64,000 bases of DNA from Aliisedimentitalea scapharcae (GTDB lineage: Bacteria > Pseudomonadota > Alphaproteobacteria > Rhodobacterales > Rhodobacteraceae): the NCBI RefSeq assembly GCF_045277565.1, contig NZ_CP123584.1:3224001-3288000 (forward strand). The letters are read 5' to 3'. Under the pieces are notes generated by a model, which did no database searches, was not told the origin of the DNA, and was given only the letters and a program-made list of their open reading frames with translations. Below, one piece after another: positions 53,598 through 63,424 of the stretch. Numbering within the stretch: position 1 is the first letter of the stretch; every line of letters starts with the position of its first letter. Made by a program: the position numbers and the translations under genes.

Positions 53598-56462
53598 GTG
53601 TCCCTATTTCTGATTGCAGCCCTGCCCTTTCTCGGAGCTATCTTTCCCGCTCTCCTGATCCGCGCCGGACGCAATGCGTCGTCTATGTCCGCCGGGCTGG
53701 TAACTTTGCTGGCCTTGATCGGCTTGCTGGTCAACGCACCCGCAGTGATGCAGGGACAGGTTCTGCACGCCCAACTGGACTGGCTTCCCGGCCTGGGGTT
53801 GAATGCCAACTTCTTTCTCGACGGTTTGGGGCTGCTGTTTGCCGGTCTGATTCTTGGCATCGGACTGTTGATCATCATCTACGCGCGCTTTTACCTGTCC
53901 CGCGAAGATCCAATGGGAAATTTCTATGCCTATCTGCTGCTGTTTCAAGGGGCGATGGTCGGGATTGTCCTGTCGGACAACATCCTGCTTTTGCTGGTGT
54001 TCTGGGAGCTGACGTCGCTGTCGTCCTTCCTGCTGATCGGGTATTGGAAACACTTGCCCGAAGGGCGCGCAGGCGCGCGGATGGCGTTGACGGTCACCGG
54101 TATGGGTGGCTTGGCGATGATCGGTGGTATGTTGATCCTGGGCAATATCGTCGGATCCTATGATCTGTCGGTGATCCTGCAAAACAAGGATCTGATCCAG
54201 GCGTCGCCCTATTACCTGCCAGCGCTGCTGTTGATTCTGGCCGGGTGTTTCACCAAATCGGCGCAATTCCCGTTCCATTTCTGGCTGCCCCACGCGATGG
54301 CAGCACCAACACCTGTGTCGGCCTATCTGCACTCGGCCACCATGGTAAAGGCCGGGATATTCCTGATGGCCCGCATGTGGCCGGTTCTGGCCGGCACGCC
54401 GGAATGGTTCTATATCGTTGCCACCACAGGCCTGATCACCATGCTGATCGGCGCGGTGATTGCCTTGTTCAAGGATGATCTCAAGGCGCTGCTCGCCTTT
54501 TCGACGGTCAGCCACCTGGGTCTGATCACCATGTTGCTGGGTTTTGGCACCACCGCTGCGGCCACGGCCGCCGTCTTTCACATCATCAACCACGCGACGT
54601 TCAAGGCGGCCTTGTTCATGTCGGCCGGGATCGTGGACCACGAAGCCCACACCCGCGACATCAAACGGCTGGGCGGCCTGCGCCACCTGATGCCAGTGAC
54701 ATTCACCATCGCGCTGGTTGCGGCGCTGTCGATGGCGGGCATTCCCCCGTTCAACGGTTTCATCTCCAAGGAGATGATGCTGGAGGAAACCCTGCACACG
54801 GTCTGGGCCGGATCCCCTTATGTGTTCCCTGTTCTGGCAGTTGTCGCCGCGCTGTTCTCGGCGGCCTATTCGTTCCGCTATATCGTGCATGTGTTCCTGG
54901 GGCCCAAACGCCACGATTATCCGGCCCATCCCCATGACCCCGGTGTCGGCATGTGGCTGGCCCCGGCGTTCCTGACCTGTCTGGTGGTGCTGATCGGCCT
55001 GTTCCCACAGACCATCGCTGCGCCGCTGGTCGAAGTGACCGCCGCAGCCGTCACCGGCGCGGGCGACCATTTCGAACATATACATCTGGCCGTCTGGCAC
55101 GGGTTCAACACCGCCTTGTTCATGTCGGCGACCGCCACCGCCATTGGTGCGCTGTTGTTGTGGCGTCACCGCCAGCTGCAGGCCATCTGGAACGCCCTGC
55201 CCCGCCCCGAAGCCAAGATCATCTTCGAGGCGATCATCAGCTTTTTCTCGGATCTGGCCAATGCCATTACGGATGCGCTGCACAATGGATCGATCACCCG
55301 GTATGCCGCGATTTTTGTGGTATTTGTGCTGGGGCTGGGCGGCTATGCCTATCTGACCGGTGTTGCCGCGGCCCCAACCCGCGACGTGCAGTCGGTTGGT
55401 GCGCTTCCAGTGATTGCCTGGATGTGTCTGATCGGGGCCACCGGTGCCGTCATCTTCAAACACCACAACCGGTTCCTGGCCTTGATCCTGATCGGGGTCA
55501 TCGGGTTGGTGGTGTCGATGGCGTTCAACTATCTGTCCGCCCCCGATCTGGCCCTGACCCAGATTTCGGTTGAAGTCGTGACCATCATTCTGATGCTGCT
55601 GGCGTTGAATTTCATGCCAAAGGAAACCCCACACGAAAGTTCGCTCGGTCGCAAGCTGCGCGACGGGGTGCTGGCGATTGGATCGGGCGCCGGTATCGGC
55701 GCGCTGGTCTATGCGCTGATGACCCGCGATTTCATCGCGCCGTCGATCGCGGAATTCCATCTGGCCAATTCCTATACCGGCGGTGGGGGCACCAATGTGG
55801 TCAATGTGATCCTGGTGGATTTCCGGGGCTTTGATACCTTTGGGGAAATCACCGTTTTGGGGATCGCCGCCATTGTCATCTATGCCTTGACAGAAGCCTT
55901 GTTGGGGTCGCGCGTGCGGGCCCGCCTGCTGAACCGCAAACCGGATCAACCCCAGGACGGCGACCCGCACCCGCTGATGATGGTTGTCGCAACCCGCGTG
56001 ATGATGCCCATCGCGCTGATGGTTGCGGCCTATATCTTCTTCCGCGGTCACAACCTGCCCGGCGGCGGTTTCATCGCCGGTTTGGTCGCGGCGATTGCGG
56101 TGATCATGCAATATATGGCCTCTGGCTTTACCTGGGCGATGGAACGACAGCGGTTCTTCTTTCACGGCATCATCGGTGCCGGGGTGTTGATTGCTGCGAT
56201 CACTGGCATGGGGGCCTGGTTCAATGACGTGCCGTTCCTGACGTCGGATTTTGGCTATGTCTATCTGCCGGGCCTGGAGAAATTCGAACTGGCCACCGCT
56301 GCGCTGTTTGATCTGGGGGTTTTCCTCGCGGTTGTCGGTGCGGTGATGTTGGCGCTGGAAAGCCTGGCCCGGTTGGCCTGGCAACCCGGCATGGACAGTG
56401 AACACGCCATGGATATCAACCCGGCCCGTGATGACGCGCCCAAGAACACAAACGAGGTCTGA
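53598..56462 (+). CDS. mrpA: Na+/H+ antiporter subunit A fused with B-like domain (MrpAB)
   Basis: 954 residues from GTG 53598 (AGGAG at 53583-53587); the longer frame from 53436 gives a non-hydrophobic N-terminus. NuoL-like antiporter core with TIGYWKHLPEG, PFHFWLPHAMAAPTPVSAYLHSATMVKAG and the lysine/histidine helices, then MbhD/MbhE parts, then a C-terminal MnhB domain from about 800 (VATRVMMPIALMVAAYIFFR, HNLPGGGFIAGLVAAIAVI). The seven-subunit Mrp complex exports sodium in exchange for protons. The fusion explains why no separate mrpB follows. Confidence 0.95.
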   Translation: MSLFLIAALPFLGAIFPALLIRAGRNASSMSAGLVTLLALIGLLVNAPAVMQGQVLHAQLDWLPGLGLNANFFLDGLGLLFAGLILGIGLLIIIYARFYLSREDPMGNFYAYLLLFQGAMVGIVLSDNILLLLVFWELTSLSSFLLIGYWKHLPEGRAGARMALTVTGMGGLAMIGGMLILGNIVGSYDLSVILQNKDLIQASPYYLPALLLILAGCFTKSAQFPFHFWLPHAMAAPTPVSAYLHSATMVKAGIFLMARMWPVLAGTPEWFYIVATTGLITMLIGAVIALFKDDLKALLAFSTVSHLGLITMLLGFGTTAAATAAVFHIINHATFKAALFMSAGIVDHEAHTRDIKRLGGLRHLMPVTFTIALVAALSMAGIPPFNGFISKEMMLEETLHTVWAGSPYVFPVLAVVAALFSAAYSFRYIVHVFLGPKRHDYPAHPHDPGVGMWLAPAFLTCLVVLIGLFPQTIAAPLVEVTAAAVTGAGDHFEHIHLAVWHGFNTALFMSATATAIGALLLWRHRQLQAIWNALPRPEAKIIFEAIISFFSDLANAITDALHNGSITRYAAIFVVFVLGLGGYAYLTGVAAAPTRDVQSVGALPVIAWMCLIGATGAVIFKHHNRFLALILIGVIGLVVSMAFNYLSAPDLALTQISVEVVTIILMLLALNFMPKETPHESSLGRKLRDGVLAIGSGAGIGALVYALMTRDFIAPSIAEFHLANSYTGGGGTNVVNVILVDFRGFDTFGEITVLGIAAIVIYALTEALLGSRVRARLLNRKPDQPQDGDPHPLMMVVATRVMMPIALMVAAYIFFRGHNLPGGGFIAGLVAAIAVIMQYMASGFTWAMERQRFFFHGIIGAGVLIAAITGMGAWFNDVPFLTSDFGYVYLPGLEKFELATAALFDLGVFLAVVGAVMLALESLARLAWQPGMDSEHAMDINPARDDAPKNTNEV

Positions 56463-56464
56463 CG

Positions 56465-56818
56465 ATGGAGTTTCTTGTCGCCAGCGCCGTAGGCATGCTG
56501 ACCGCTGCGGGGATCTATCTGATCCTGCGCCAGCGTACCTTTCCGGTCATCCTGGGGCTTTCGCTGCTGAGCTATGCGGTGAATGTATTCATCTTTGCCG
56601 CCGGACGGCTGGCCACCAACGCGCCTCCGATCCTGAACAAATACGCCGATGTGCCCTATTCCGACCCGCTGCCGCAGGCGCTGGTGCTGACGGCCATCGT
56701 GATTTCGTTCGGCATGACGGCGGTGGTGGTGATGATCGCGCTGGGTGCTTATCTGAGTGCGCGCACTGATCGGGTCAACATGACCGACGATGCGACCAAC
56801 ACAGGAGACGAGGCATGA
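56465..56818 (+). CDS. mrpC: Na+/H+ antiporter subunit C
   Basis: 117 residues, NuoK-like with three helices (about 4-20, 28-46, 73-99). GIYLILRQRTFPVILGLSLLSYAVNVFIF is the family core. Starts two bases after mrpA ends and overlaps mrpD by ATGA. Confidence 0.95.
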   Translation: MEFLVASAVGMLTAAGIYLILRQRTFPVILGLSLLSYAVNVFIFAAGRLATNAPPILNKYADVPYSDPLPQALVLTAIVISFGMTAVVVMIALGAYLSARTDRVNMTDDATNTGDEA

Positions 56819-58371
56819 GCCATCTGATCATCGCCCCCGTTGTCCTGCCCGCAGTGCTGGGCCCGTTCATCATCATGGTGATCCGTCATCATCTGGACTT
56901 GCAACGGGTGTTTTCGATTGCCGGCACCATCGCGCTGGCGGTCATTTCCCTGATCCTGGCCGCGCAGGTATCGGATGGGTCAGTTCAGGTCTATGACCTG
57001 GGCAACTGGCCTGCGCCTTTTGGTATTGTTCTGGTGCTGGATCAGCTGTCGGCCCTGATGGCCGTGCTGACCACCCTGCTGGCGTTGGGTGTGATCCTTT
57101 ATGCCGTCGGCACCGGTTGGGACGCACGCGGACGCAATTTCCATGCGCTGTTTCACTTTCAGCTGATGGGTATTCTGGGCGCTTTTCTCACTGGGGATGC
57201 GTTCAACCTGTTCGTGTTCTTCGAAGTCCTGCTGATTGCCTCCTATGGCCTGATGATCCACGGCGGCGGTGCAGTCCGGCTGCAGGCAGGGGTGCAATAT
57301 GTGGTCTATAACCTGCTCGGGTCGTCCCTGTTCCTGTTTGCGCTTGGTACCATCTATTCGGTGACCGGCACGCTGAACATGGCGGATCTGGCCCTGCGTG
57401 TGGCCGAACTGTCGCCTGATGATACGGCCCTGTTGCGGGTCGGTGCGGTGATGCTGCTGCTGGTCTTTGCGATCAAGGCCGCCGTTCTGCCGCTGCACTT
57501 TTGGCTGCCGGCGTCCTATGCAAATGCGCCTCTGCCCGTGGCCGCGCTGTTTGCGATCATGACCAAGGTGGGCGCCTATGCGATCTTACGTGTCTTTACG
57601 CTGGTGTTCGGCCCCGAGGTTTCTGTGACCGCGGGATTGGTGGGCGACTGGCTGTTGCCTGCTGCGCTGATCACACTGGCCGTTGGGTCCATCGGGGTGC
57701 TGGGCGCGCGCGAAATCGGACGGCTGATTGCCTTTGGGTCGATCGCATCGGTGGGCACGCTTTTGGTGTCGATTTCCATGTTCACCCCCGAAGCTGCGGC
57801 GGCGGCATTGTATTACACGGTCCATTCGACACTGGCTTCGGCCGTGCTGTTTCTGGTCGCTGACCTGGTGATGGAGCGACGAGGCGGTGCCATTGTTGCC
57901 CAACGTCCGATGCCGCAAAGCGGGCTGATTTCAGTCCTGTTCTTTGTCGGAGCCATTGCGCTCGCCGGGATGCCACCGCTGTCGGGCTTTGTCGGCAAGC
58001 TGCTGGTGATGGATGCCGCGCGCGGCACCGATCAGGTCTGGATGATCTGGGCCGTCATTCTGGTTTCGTCGCTGATCACGATCGTGGGCTTTGCCCGCGC
58101 CGGGACAATTCTGTTCTGGGAGAGCCATGACGCCAGCCATTTCCGCGAATCCGAACCTGAATTGCCCATCGACGAAACCCAGCCCGATAACGAAGACCCC
58201 GGCCCCCACACCGGCAAGCTGCCGTTCGTGGCCATCTTTGGTCTGATGGGTGGGCTGGTTCTGCTGACTGTGTTCTCGGGGCAGGTCATGGATTATTCCG
58301 AGGCGACCGCGCAGTATCTGTTTGACCCCGCGCCCTATATCGACGCCGTGATGAAGAGGACGCCGCAATGA
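56815..58371 (+). CDS. mrpD: Na+/H+ antiporter subunit D
   Basis: 518 residues, NuoM/N-like antiporter subunit with about fourteen helices. Key text: FVFFEVLLIASYGLMIHGGG (glutamate of helix 5), FAIKAAVLPLHFWLPASYANAPLPVAALFAIMTKVGAYAI broken by helix turns, with essential lysines. C-terminal acidic cytoplasmic loop ESEPELPIDETQPDNEDP near 455. Overlaps both neighbours by four bases. Confidence 0.96.
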   Translation: MSHLIIAPVVLPAVLGPFIIMVIRHHLDLQRVFSIAGTIALAVISLILAAQVSDGSVQVYDLGNWPAPFGIVLVLDQLSALMAVLTTLLALGVILYAVGTGWDARGRNFHALFHFQLMGILGAFLTGDAFNLFVFFEVLLIASYGLMIHGGGAVRLQAGVQYVVYNLLGSSLFLFALGTIYSVTGTLNMADLALRVAELSPDDTALLRVGAVMLLLVFAIKAAVLPLHFWLPASYANAPLPVAALFAIMTKVGAYAILRVFTLVFGPEVSVTAGLVGDWLLPAALITLAVGSIGVLGAREIGRLIAFGSIASVGTLLVSISMFTPEAAAAALYYTVHSTLASAVLFLVADLVMERRGGAIVAQRPMPQSGLISVLFFVGAIALAGMPPLSGFVGKLLVMDAARGTDQVWMIWAVILVSSLITIVGFARAGTILFWESHDASHFRESEPELPIDETQPDNEDPGPHTGKLPFVAIFGLMGGLVLLTVFSGQVMDYSEATAQYLFDPAPYIDAVMKRTPQ

Positions 58372-58865
58372 AGCTGCTTAGACGGGTATTCCCGCATCCC
58401 CTGCTCACCCTGCTGTTGACCGGAGTCTGGCTGTTGCTGGTCAACAGCTATTCGCACAATTCGCTGTTGTTTGGCCTGTTCCTGGGGATCGTGATTCCAT
58501 TCATCACCCAACCCTATTGGCCAAACCGTCCCAAGCTGCGTAACCCGCTCAAAGTTGTCGAATACATCCTCGTGGTGTTGTGGGACATCGTTGCGGCCAA
58601 CGTTGTCGTCGCCCGCATTGTGTTGTTCAAATCCAACGCAGCACGCAAACCGGCCTGGATTTCGGTGCCGCTGGAGCTGCGCACGCCCGAAGCGATCACG
58701 GTTCTGGCCGGAACAATCACCATGACCCCGGGTACGGTTGCTGCTGATGTTTCAGCCGAAGGCCACGCCTTGTTGGTGCACTGCCTGGATGCCCCGGACC
58801 CTGATGCCGTCTGCGATGAGATCAAGGACCGTTACGAGGCCCGCCTGAAGGAGATTTTCGAATGA
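58368..58865 (+). CDS. mrpE: Na+/H+ antiporter subunit E
   Basis: 165 residues: two N-terminal helices (about 12-30, 34-46), NSLLFGLFLGIVIPF, then the soluble MnhE domain with PLELRTPEAITVLAGTITMT and HCLDAPDP. Four-base overlaps with mrpD and mrpF. Confidence 0.95.
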   Translation: MKLLRRVFPHPLLTLLLTGVWLLLVNSYSHNSLLFGLFLGIVIPFITQPYWPNRPKLRNPLKVVEYILVVLWDIVAANVVVARIVLFKSNAARKPAWISVPLELRTPEAITVLAGTITMTPGTVAADVSAEGHALLVHCLDAPDPDAVCDEIKDRYEARLKEIFE

Positions 58866-59131
58866 TCACCTATGCCGCCATCTTTGCCTTCACCTGCTTT
58901 GGCGCTGCGGTTCTGTTGAACCTGTGGAAGGTCATGACCGCCCAGAACGTGGCCGACCGGATCCTGGCGCTGGACACGATGTTCATCAATGCCATCGCTG
59001 TCATGGTTCTGTATGGCATCGCCGTCGGGTCCGAGATCTTTTTCGAAGCCGCCATGATCATCGCCATGCTGGGGTTCGTTTCTACAGTGGCCTACGCGCG
59101 GTTCATCCTGCGTGGCAACATCATCGAGTGA
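58862..59131 (+). CDS. mrpF: Na+/H+ antiporter subunit F
   Basis: 89 residues, three helices; NVADRILALDTMFINAIAVMV is the family core with the buried aspartate. ATGA overlap with mrpE; ten bases before mrpG. Confidence 0.94.
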   Translation: MITYAAIFAFTCFGAAVLLNLWKVMTAQNVADRILALDTMFINAIAVMVLYGIAVGSEIFFEAAMIIAMLGFVSTVAYARFILRGNIIE

Positions 59132-59141
59132 GGACCGGAAC

Positions 59142-59522
59142 ATGGAGATGATCTTTGAAGTCGCGATTGCCGCCTGTCTCGTTGTTGCCGGGATTTTTGG
59201 GTTTGTCGGATCATATGGGTTGATCAAACTGGATGACCCGATGTCACGGCTGCACGCTCCGACCAAGGCGACGACCCTGGGGGTTGGCGGGGTTTTGATT
59301 GCTTCGATGTTGCATGCGGCGTCGATTGAACACCATCCGTCAATGCACGAACTGTTGATCACGCTGTTCCTGTTCCTCACGGCACCGATCACGGCAAATT
59401 TCATTGCCAAGGTTCACATTCACAGGCGAGAAACGCCCGAGACCATGCCATCCCCGGGAGAGGATGGGCTGTGGGCCACACATGACGTTGACAAGGAAAA
59501 GGCGGATCCGGCCCAAGGCTGA
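59142..59522 (+). CDS. mrpG: Na+/H+ antiporter subunit G
   Basis: 126 residues from ATG 59142; Met3 is an alternative. Three helices and the family mark DDPMSRLHAPTKATTLGVGG near residue 31; polar C-terminal tail from about 90. Completes the mrp operon. Confidence 0.94.
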   Translation: MEMIFEVAIAACLVVAGIFGFVGSYGLIKLDDPMSRLHAPTKATTLGVGGVLIASMLHAASIEHHPSMHELLITLFLFLTAPITANFIAKVHIHRRETPETMPSPGEDGLWATHDVDKEKADPAQG

Positions 59523-59596
59523 CCTGCCCAAGTGTTGAAACCTGAATGCCGCCCGTAGCCGCCGCGCTGCGGGCGCAGTGCTGAAAGACGCAACCT

Positions 59597-61756
59597 ATGG
59601 ATATGCCCCGTCTGCCTGCAACCCGTGACCTGGTGCTGATCGGAGGCGGCCACGCGCACGCATTGGTGTTGCGCAAATGGGGCATGAATCCGCTGCCCGG
59701 CGCGCGGGTCACGGTGATCAACCCCGGTGCCACGGCCCCCTACTCAGGCATGTTGCCCGGCTTTGTCGCTGGACATTATGACCGCTGGGAGCTGGACATC
59801 GACCTGGTGAAACTGGCCCGTTTTGCCGGGGCGCGTGTGGTTCTGGGTGCGGCAACGGGACTGGATCTGGAGGCCCGGGTTGTACATGTGCCGGGACGCC
59901 CGCCGATCGGCTTTGACGTGGCTTCGGTCGACATCGGCATCACGTCGGACATGCCCGCCCTGCCCGGCTTTGCCGACCACGCCATTCCGGCCAAGCCGCT
60001 CGGCCCCTTTGCCGCCCGCTGGGATCATTATCGCGCAGGCGATACCCCCGCCCATGTGGCCGTGATTGGCGGCGGCGTTGCCGGGGTCGAGCTGATCCTG
60101 GCCATGGCACATGCGCTGAAACAACGCCGACGCCTGGCCCAAGCGCATCTGATCGACAATGCCCAGGCGCTGATGGCCATCGGCACCAAGGCGCGAGCCC
60201 GGCTGATCCAGGCCCTGTCGGAACAGGGGGTGACCCTGCATGAGAACGTCGAGATTGCAGGGATCGAAGCCGACGGTATCCGGCTCGCCGACACGCGTCT
60301 GATCCGGTCCGATTTCACCACAGGGGCAGCGGGCGCGCGGCCCTATGATTGGGTGTCGGAAACCGGGCTTGCGTTGGAGAATGGTTTCATCTCTGTCGAT
60401 GCACAGCTGCGCAGCTCGGACCCGGCGGTCTTTGCCACAGGAGATTGCGCGCATCTGACGGCATCGCCCCGCCCCAAGGCCGGGGTTTATGCCGTGCGTC
60501 AGGCACCGATCCTGTATCACAACCTATGTGCCACGATGAGCGGTCACAGCCTGCGCCCCTATCGGGCGCAAAAGGACTATCTGAAACTGATTTCGATGGG
60601 CGACAAACAGGCGCTGGCAGAACGGTTTGCCGCCACATGGTCCGGGCCCCTGATGTGGACGTGGAAAAACCGCATCGACCAAAGCTTTATGCAGAAGTTC
60701 CGTGACCTGCCCAAAATGGAGCAACCCGAATTGCCCCAGCCCCACGCCCAGGACATGCAGGCCGCCCTGGGTGACAAACCCATGTGCGGAGGCTGCGGGG
60801 CCAAAATCGGGCAACCCGCGTTACGTGCGGCTCTGGCACCGATGGCTTCGACGTCGCGCAGTGACATTGAAATGCTGCCCGGCGATGATGCCGCCCTGTT
60901 GCGCATCGGGTCGGCCCGTCAGGTGATCAGCACGGATCATTTGCGCACCCTGACGCCGGATCCGGTGATGATGACCCGCATTGCCGCCAATCACGCCTTG
61001 GGCGACATCTGGGCGATGGGGGCCACGCCACAGGCCGCTTTGGCCAGCGTGATCCTGCCCCGCCTGTCGCCTGCCTTGCAGGAACGGACGCTATCGGAAA
61101 TCATGACCACAGCGACCGAAACAATGCGTGAGGCCGGTGCCGAAATTGTCGGCGGTCACAGTTCCGTAGGTGATGAAATGACGTTGGGGTTCACCGTCAC
61201 CGGTCTGTGCGCGCGCGACCCGATCACATTGGCCGGGGCCCAAGCAGGGGATGCGTTGATCCTGACCAAACCCATCGGATCCGGTACGCTCATGGCCGCC
61301 GAGATGGCGGGAATTGCCCACGGAGATGACATCGCCGCCGCGCTGGATCTGATGATGATGCCCCAGGGCCAGGCTGCCCAGGTCCTGGCCACGGCCCATG
61401 CCATGACAGATGTGACCGGATTTGGGCTGGCCGGGCACCTGATGGGCATCTGCGACGCGTCTCAGGTCGCAGCCCGTCTCGACCTGTCGACCATTCCCCT
61501 GATGAAGGGGGCGGCATCTCTGGCCAAACAGGGGGTTCGCTCGTCGCTTTTTCCCGAAAATCGGGCTGTCCTGCCCAACCTGCCTCAGGGTAATGTCGCC
61601 GATTTGCTGTTTGATCCACAAACGGCGGGGGGACTATTGGCGGCGGTCGCACCAGATCAGGCCACACAGCTGTGCGAGGCGCTGCGTGCCAGCGGCTATC
61701 CCGCCGCAATCATCGGAGAGATGATCAACGGACCAATCGGAATATCGCTGAGCTGA
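59597..61756 (+). CDS. selD: FAD-dependent oxidoreductase fused to selenide, water dikinase (SelD)
   Basis: 719 residues. Residues 1 to about 375 are an NDH-2-like pyridine nucleotide-disulfide oxidoreductase (LVLIGGGHAHALVLRKWG, VAVIGGGVAGVELILAMAH, ATGDCAH). From about 395 comes SelD, which makes selenophosphate from selenide and ATP: CGGCGAKIG with Cys400 and Lys403 aligning with catalytic Cys17 and Lys20 of E. coli SelD (the second cysteine of GCGCK is Ala402), GDDAALL, ADVYAMG-like GDIWAMGATPQA, VGGHSSVGDE. The N-terminal domain may reduce selenium compounds for the kinase. Convergent with mnmH. Confidence 0.93.
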   Translation: MDMPRLPATRDLVLIGGGHAHALVLRKWGMNPLPGARVTVINPGATAPYSGMLPGFVAGHYDRWELDIDLVKLARFAGARVVLGAATGLDLEARVVHVPGRPPIGFDVASVDIGITSDMPALPGFADHAIPAKPLGPFAARWDHYRAGDTPAHVAVIGGGVAGVELILAMAHALKQRRRLAQAHLIDNAQALMAIGTKARARLIQALSEQGVTLHENVEIAGIEADGIRLADTRLIRSDFTTGAAGARPYDWVSETGLALENGFISVDAQLRSSDPAVFATGDCAHLTASPRPKAGVYAVRQAPILYHNLCATMSGHSLRPYRAQKDYLKLISMGDKQALAERFAATWSGPLMWTWKNRIDQSFMQKFRDLPKMEQPELPQPHAQDMQAALGDKPMCGGCGAKIGQPALRAALAPMASTSRSDIEMLPGDDAALLRIGSARQVISTDHLRTLTPDPVMMTRIAANHALGDIWAMGATPQAALASVILPRLSPALQERTLSEIMTTATETMREAGAEIVGGHSSVGDEMTLGFTVTGLCARDPITLAGAQAGDALILTKPIGSGTLMAAEMAGIAHGDDIAAALDLMMMPQGQAAQVLATAHAMTDVTGFGLAGHLMGICDASQVAARLDLSTIPLMKGAASLAKQGVRSSLFPENRAVLPNLPQGNVADLLFDPQTAGGLLAAVAPDQATQLCEALRASGYPAAIIGEMINGPIGISLS

Positions 61757-61785
61757 AGGCAGACAGGCCGACCTCTGCCCACCCG

Positions 61786-62838
61786 TCACAGTCGCTCAAG
61801 CATCTCGGTAATCCGGTCCGCTGCGTCGGACAAACCTGGCTCATCCAGCTGTGCTATCTCTATGCGCCCTGTGACCTGGGCGTCGATGGCCCGGCGTGAT
61901 TTGTCATAGGCCGGGTCATAATGCTGCTGCATCAGCGCCCGCGTCACCCCCGGTTTGTCGCCCGCGTCAATCCGGTCGATCCAACCATCGACCACCGCAT
62001 GGCCGCGATAGGCCCGCAACGGATCCAGCCGCGCCTTGAGCCGCGCCGCGTCAGACAGGATGTCGTCATAGGCCTGGACCAGATAGGCACACCGCGCAGC
62101 AATCGGTACCGACAGATCGATCCGGGGTGTGATCTTCATCCGGCTCCACAGGCTGGGCGGAATAATCCGCTGGCCGATCTTGTTGGACTCCGCCTCGATC
62201 AACACGGGGCGCGTCGGATCCAACTGACACAAAGCCCCCGCCAGGGCGCTTTCAAACGCTTTTTGACTGGGTTGCGGTTCGACCATCCCCCCCAACAGCG
62301 AACCCCGGTGATGTGCCATCCCTTCGAGATCCAGAACTTGCGCGCCACGCGCAGCCACCCGCTTGATCAATTCGGTTTTTGCGGTTCCGGTGTAGCCGTC
62401 CAGCGCAACAAAGCGATGCGGAAGCGCATCTTTGTACAGATACTGGTTCACCAGCCGCCGATAGGTCTGATACCCCCCCTGCACCACATCCGCCCGCCAG
62501 CCGATCTGTTGCAACATCCAGGTGAACGACCCGGACCGCTGCCCGCCGCGCCAGCAATAGATCAACGGACGCCAGCCGCCCTCGTGGCCCTGCAATCGGG
62601 TTTCAATGTGGTGGGCTGCGTTGCGGAACACTTTGGCTGCGCCGATCTTGCGCGCCAGAAACGGGCTTTGCTGGACATAGATCGTGCCGACCTCGGCCCG
62701 TTCTTCGTTGTCCAGAACCGGCAGGTTCATCGCGCCGGGCAAATGGTCTTCGGCGAACTCGGCAGGGCTGCGCACGTCGATAACCGCATCAAAACCATGC
62801 GCATACAAATCGGGAAGGGTCGAAAAACTGAGAGCCAT
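61786..62838 (-). CDS. mnmH: tRNA 2-selenouridine synthase MnmH (SelU)
   Basis: 350 residues. N-terminal rhodanese domain with active Cys95 in LIYCWRGGQRSGSF, then a P-loop domain with GYTGTAKTEL at 148-157. It exchanges sulfur of 2-thiouridine (position 34 of Lys, Glu and Gln tRNAs) for selenium from selenophosphate, via geranylation. Only 29 bp separate its end from the end of selD, so both steps of selenouridine synthesis are side by side. tRNA-Glu(TTC) at 7583, with U34, is a likely substrate. Confidence 0.95.
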   Translation of the reverse strand: MALSFSTLPDLYAHGFDAVIDVRSPAEFAEDHLPGAMNLPVLDNEERAEVGTIYVQQSPFLARKIGAAKVFRNAAHHIETRLQGHEGGWRPLIYCWRGGQRSGSFTWMLQQIGWRADVVQGGYQTYRRLVNQYLYKDALPHRFVALDGYTGTAKTELIKRVAARGAQVLDLEGMAHHRGSLLGGMVEPQPSQKAFESALAGALCQLDPTRPVLIEAESNKIGQRIIPPSLWSRMKITPRIDLSVPIAARCAYLVQAYDDILSDAARLKARLDPLRAYRGHAVVDGWIDRIDAGDKPGVTRALMQQHYDPAYDKSRRAIDAQVTGRIEIAQLDEPGLSDAADRITEMLERL

Positions 62839-62958
62839 GCCCTCCCTCTACCCTGCCTGCGCGGGCAGGAAAAGCACCTGCGGCCTCCCGCCGCTTGCCT
62901 TGGCCGCGACAAAGCCTGAAAATAGAAGGTGTAACAGCCATTCCCTGCCGGAGACCCG

Positions 62959-63423
62959 ATGGAAATCTATGCAATGCCCGGACACCTGATCCGCCGACTG
63001 AACCAGATTTCGGTGGCGTGTTTCATGGACCGCATGGCCCAGGCCGGGCTGTCGCTGACCCCGGTGCAATATGCTGCTCTTTGCGCAATCCGTGACTATC
63101 CGGGGATCGATCAGGCAACGGTTGCGGGATTGGTGGCTTATGACCGCGCCACATTGGGCAAGGTGATCGACCGGCTCCAGAACCGGGACCTGATCCAACG
63201 CGATGTGTCGGCCTCGGATCGGCGCGCCCGCGTGCTGACGCTGACCACCGCCGGTCAGGACCTGCTTCGGACGGCCAGCGCGCATGTACAGGCCGCCCAG
63301 CCCGATATTTTGGCCGGGCTCAGCGAAGCAGAGCAGGCCCAGATGCTGCACCTGCTGCAAAAGGCCACAAATGCCGGCAATGACAGGAGCCGGGCACCTC
63401 AAATCACCCCCGAAGCGGATTAG
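62959..63423 (+). CDS. MarR-family transcriptional regulator
   Basis: 154 residues. Winged helix with QYAALCAIRDYPGIDQATVA, recognition helix YDRATLGKVIDRLQNRDLI and wing RDVSASDRRARVLTLTTAG. GGAG before the ATG. Divergent from mnmH with 120 bp between; that gap contains an inverted repeat CTGCCTGCGCGGGCAG at about 62853. Target and ligand unknown. Confidence 0.9.
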   Translation: MEIYAMPGHLIRRLNQISVACFMDRMAQAGLSLTPVQYAALCAIRDYPGIDQATVAGLVAYDRATLGKVIDRLQNRDLIQRDVSASDRRARVLTLTTAGQDLLRTASAHVQAAQPDILAGLSEAEQAQMLHLLQKATNAGNDRSRAPQITPEAD

Positions 63424-63424
63424 A

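Noticed and set aside
53604..56405. A 933-codon open frame antisense to mrpA
   Set aside because: Same shadow effect; the Gln/His/Arg-rich translation is unlike a protein and the opposite strand encodes a clear antiporter subunit.
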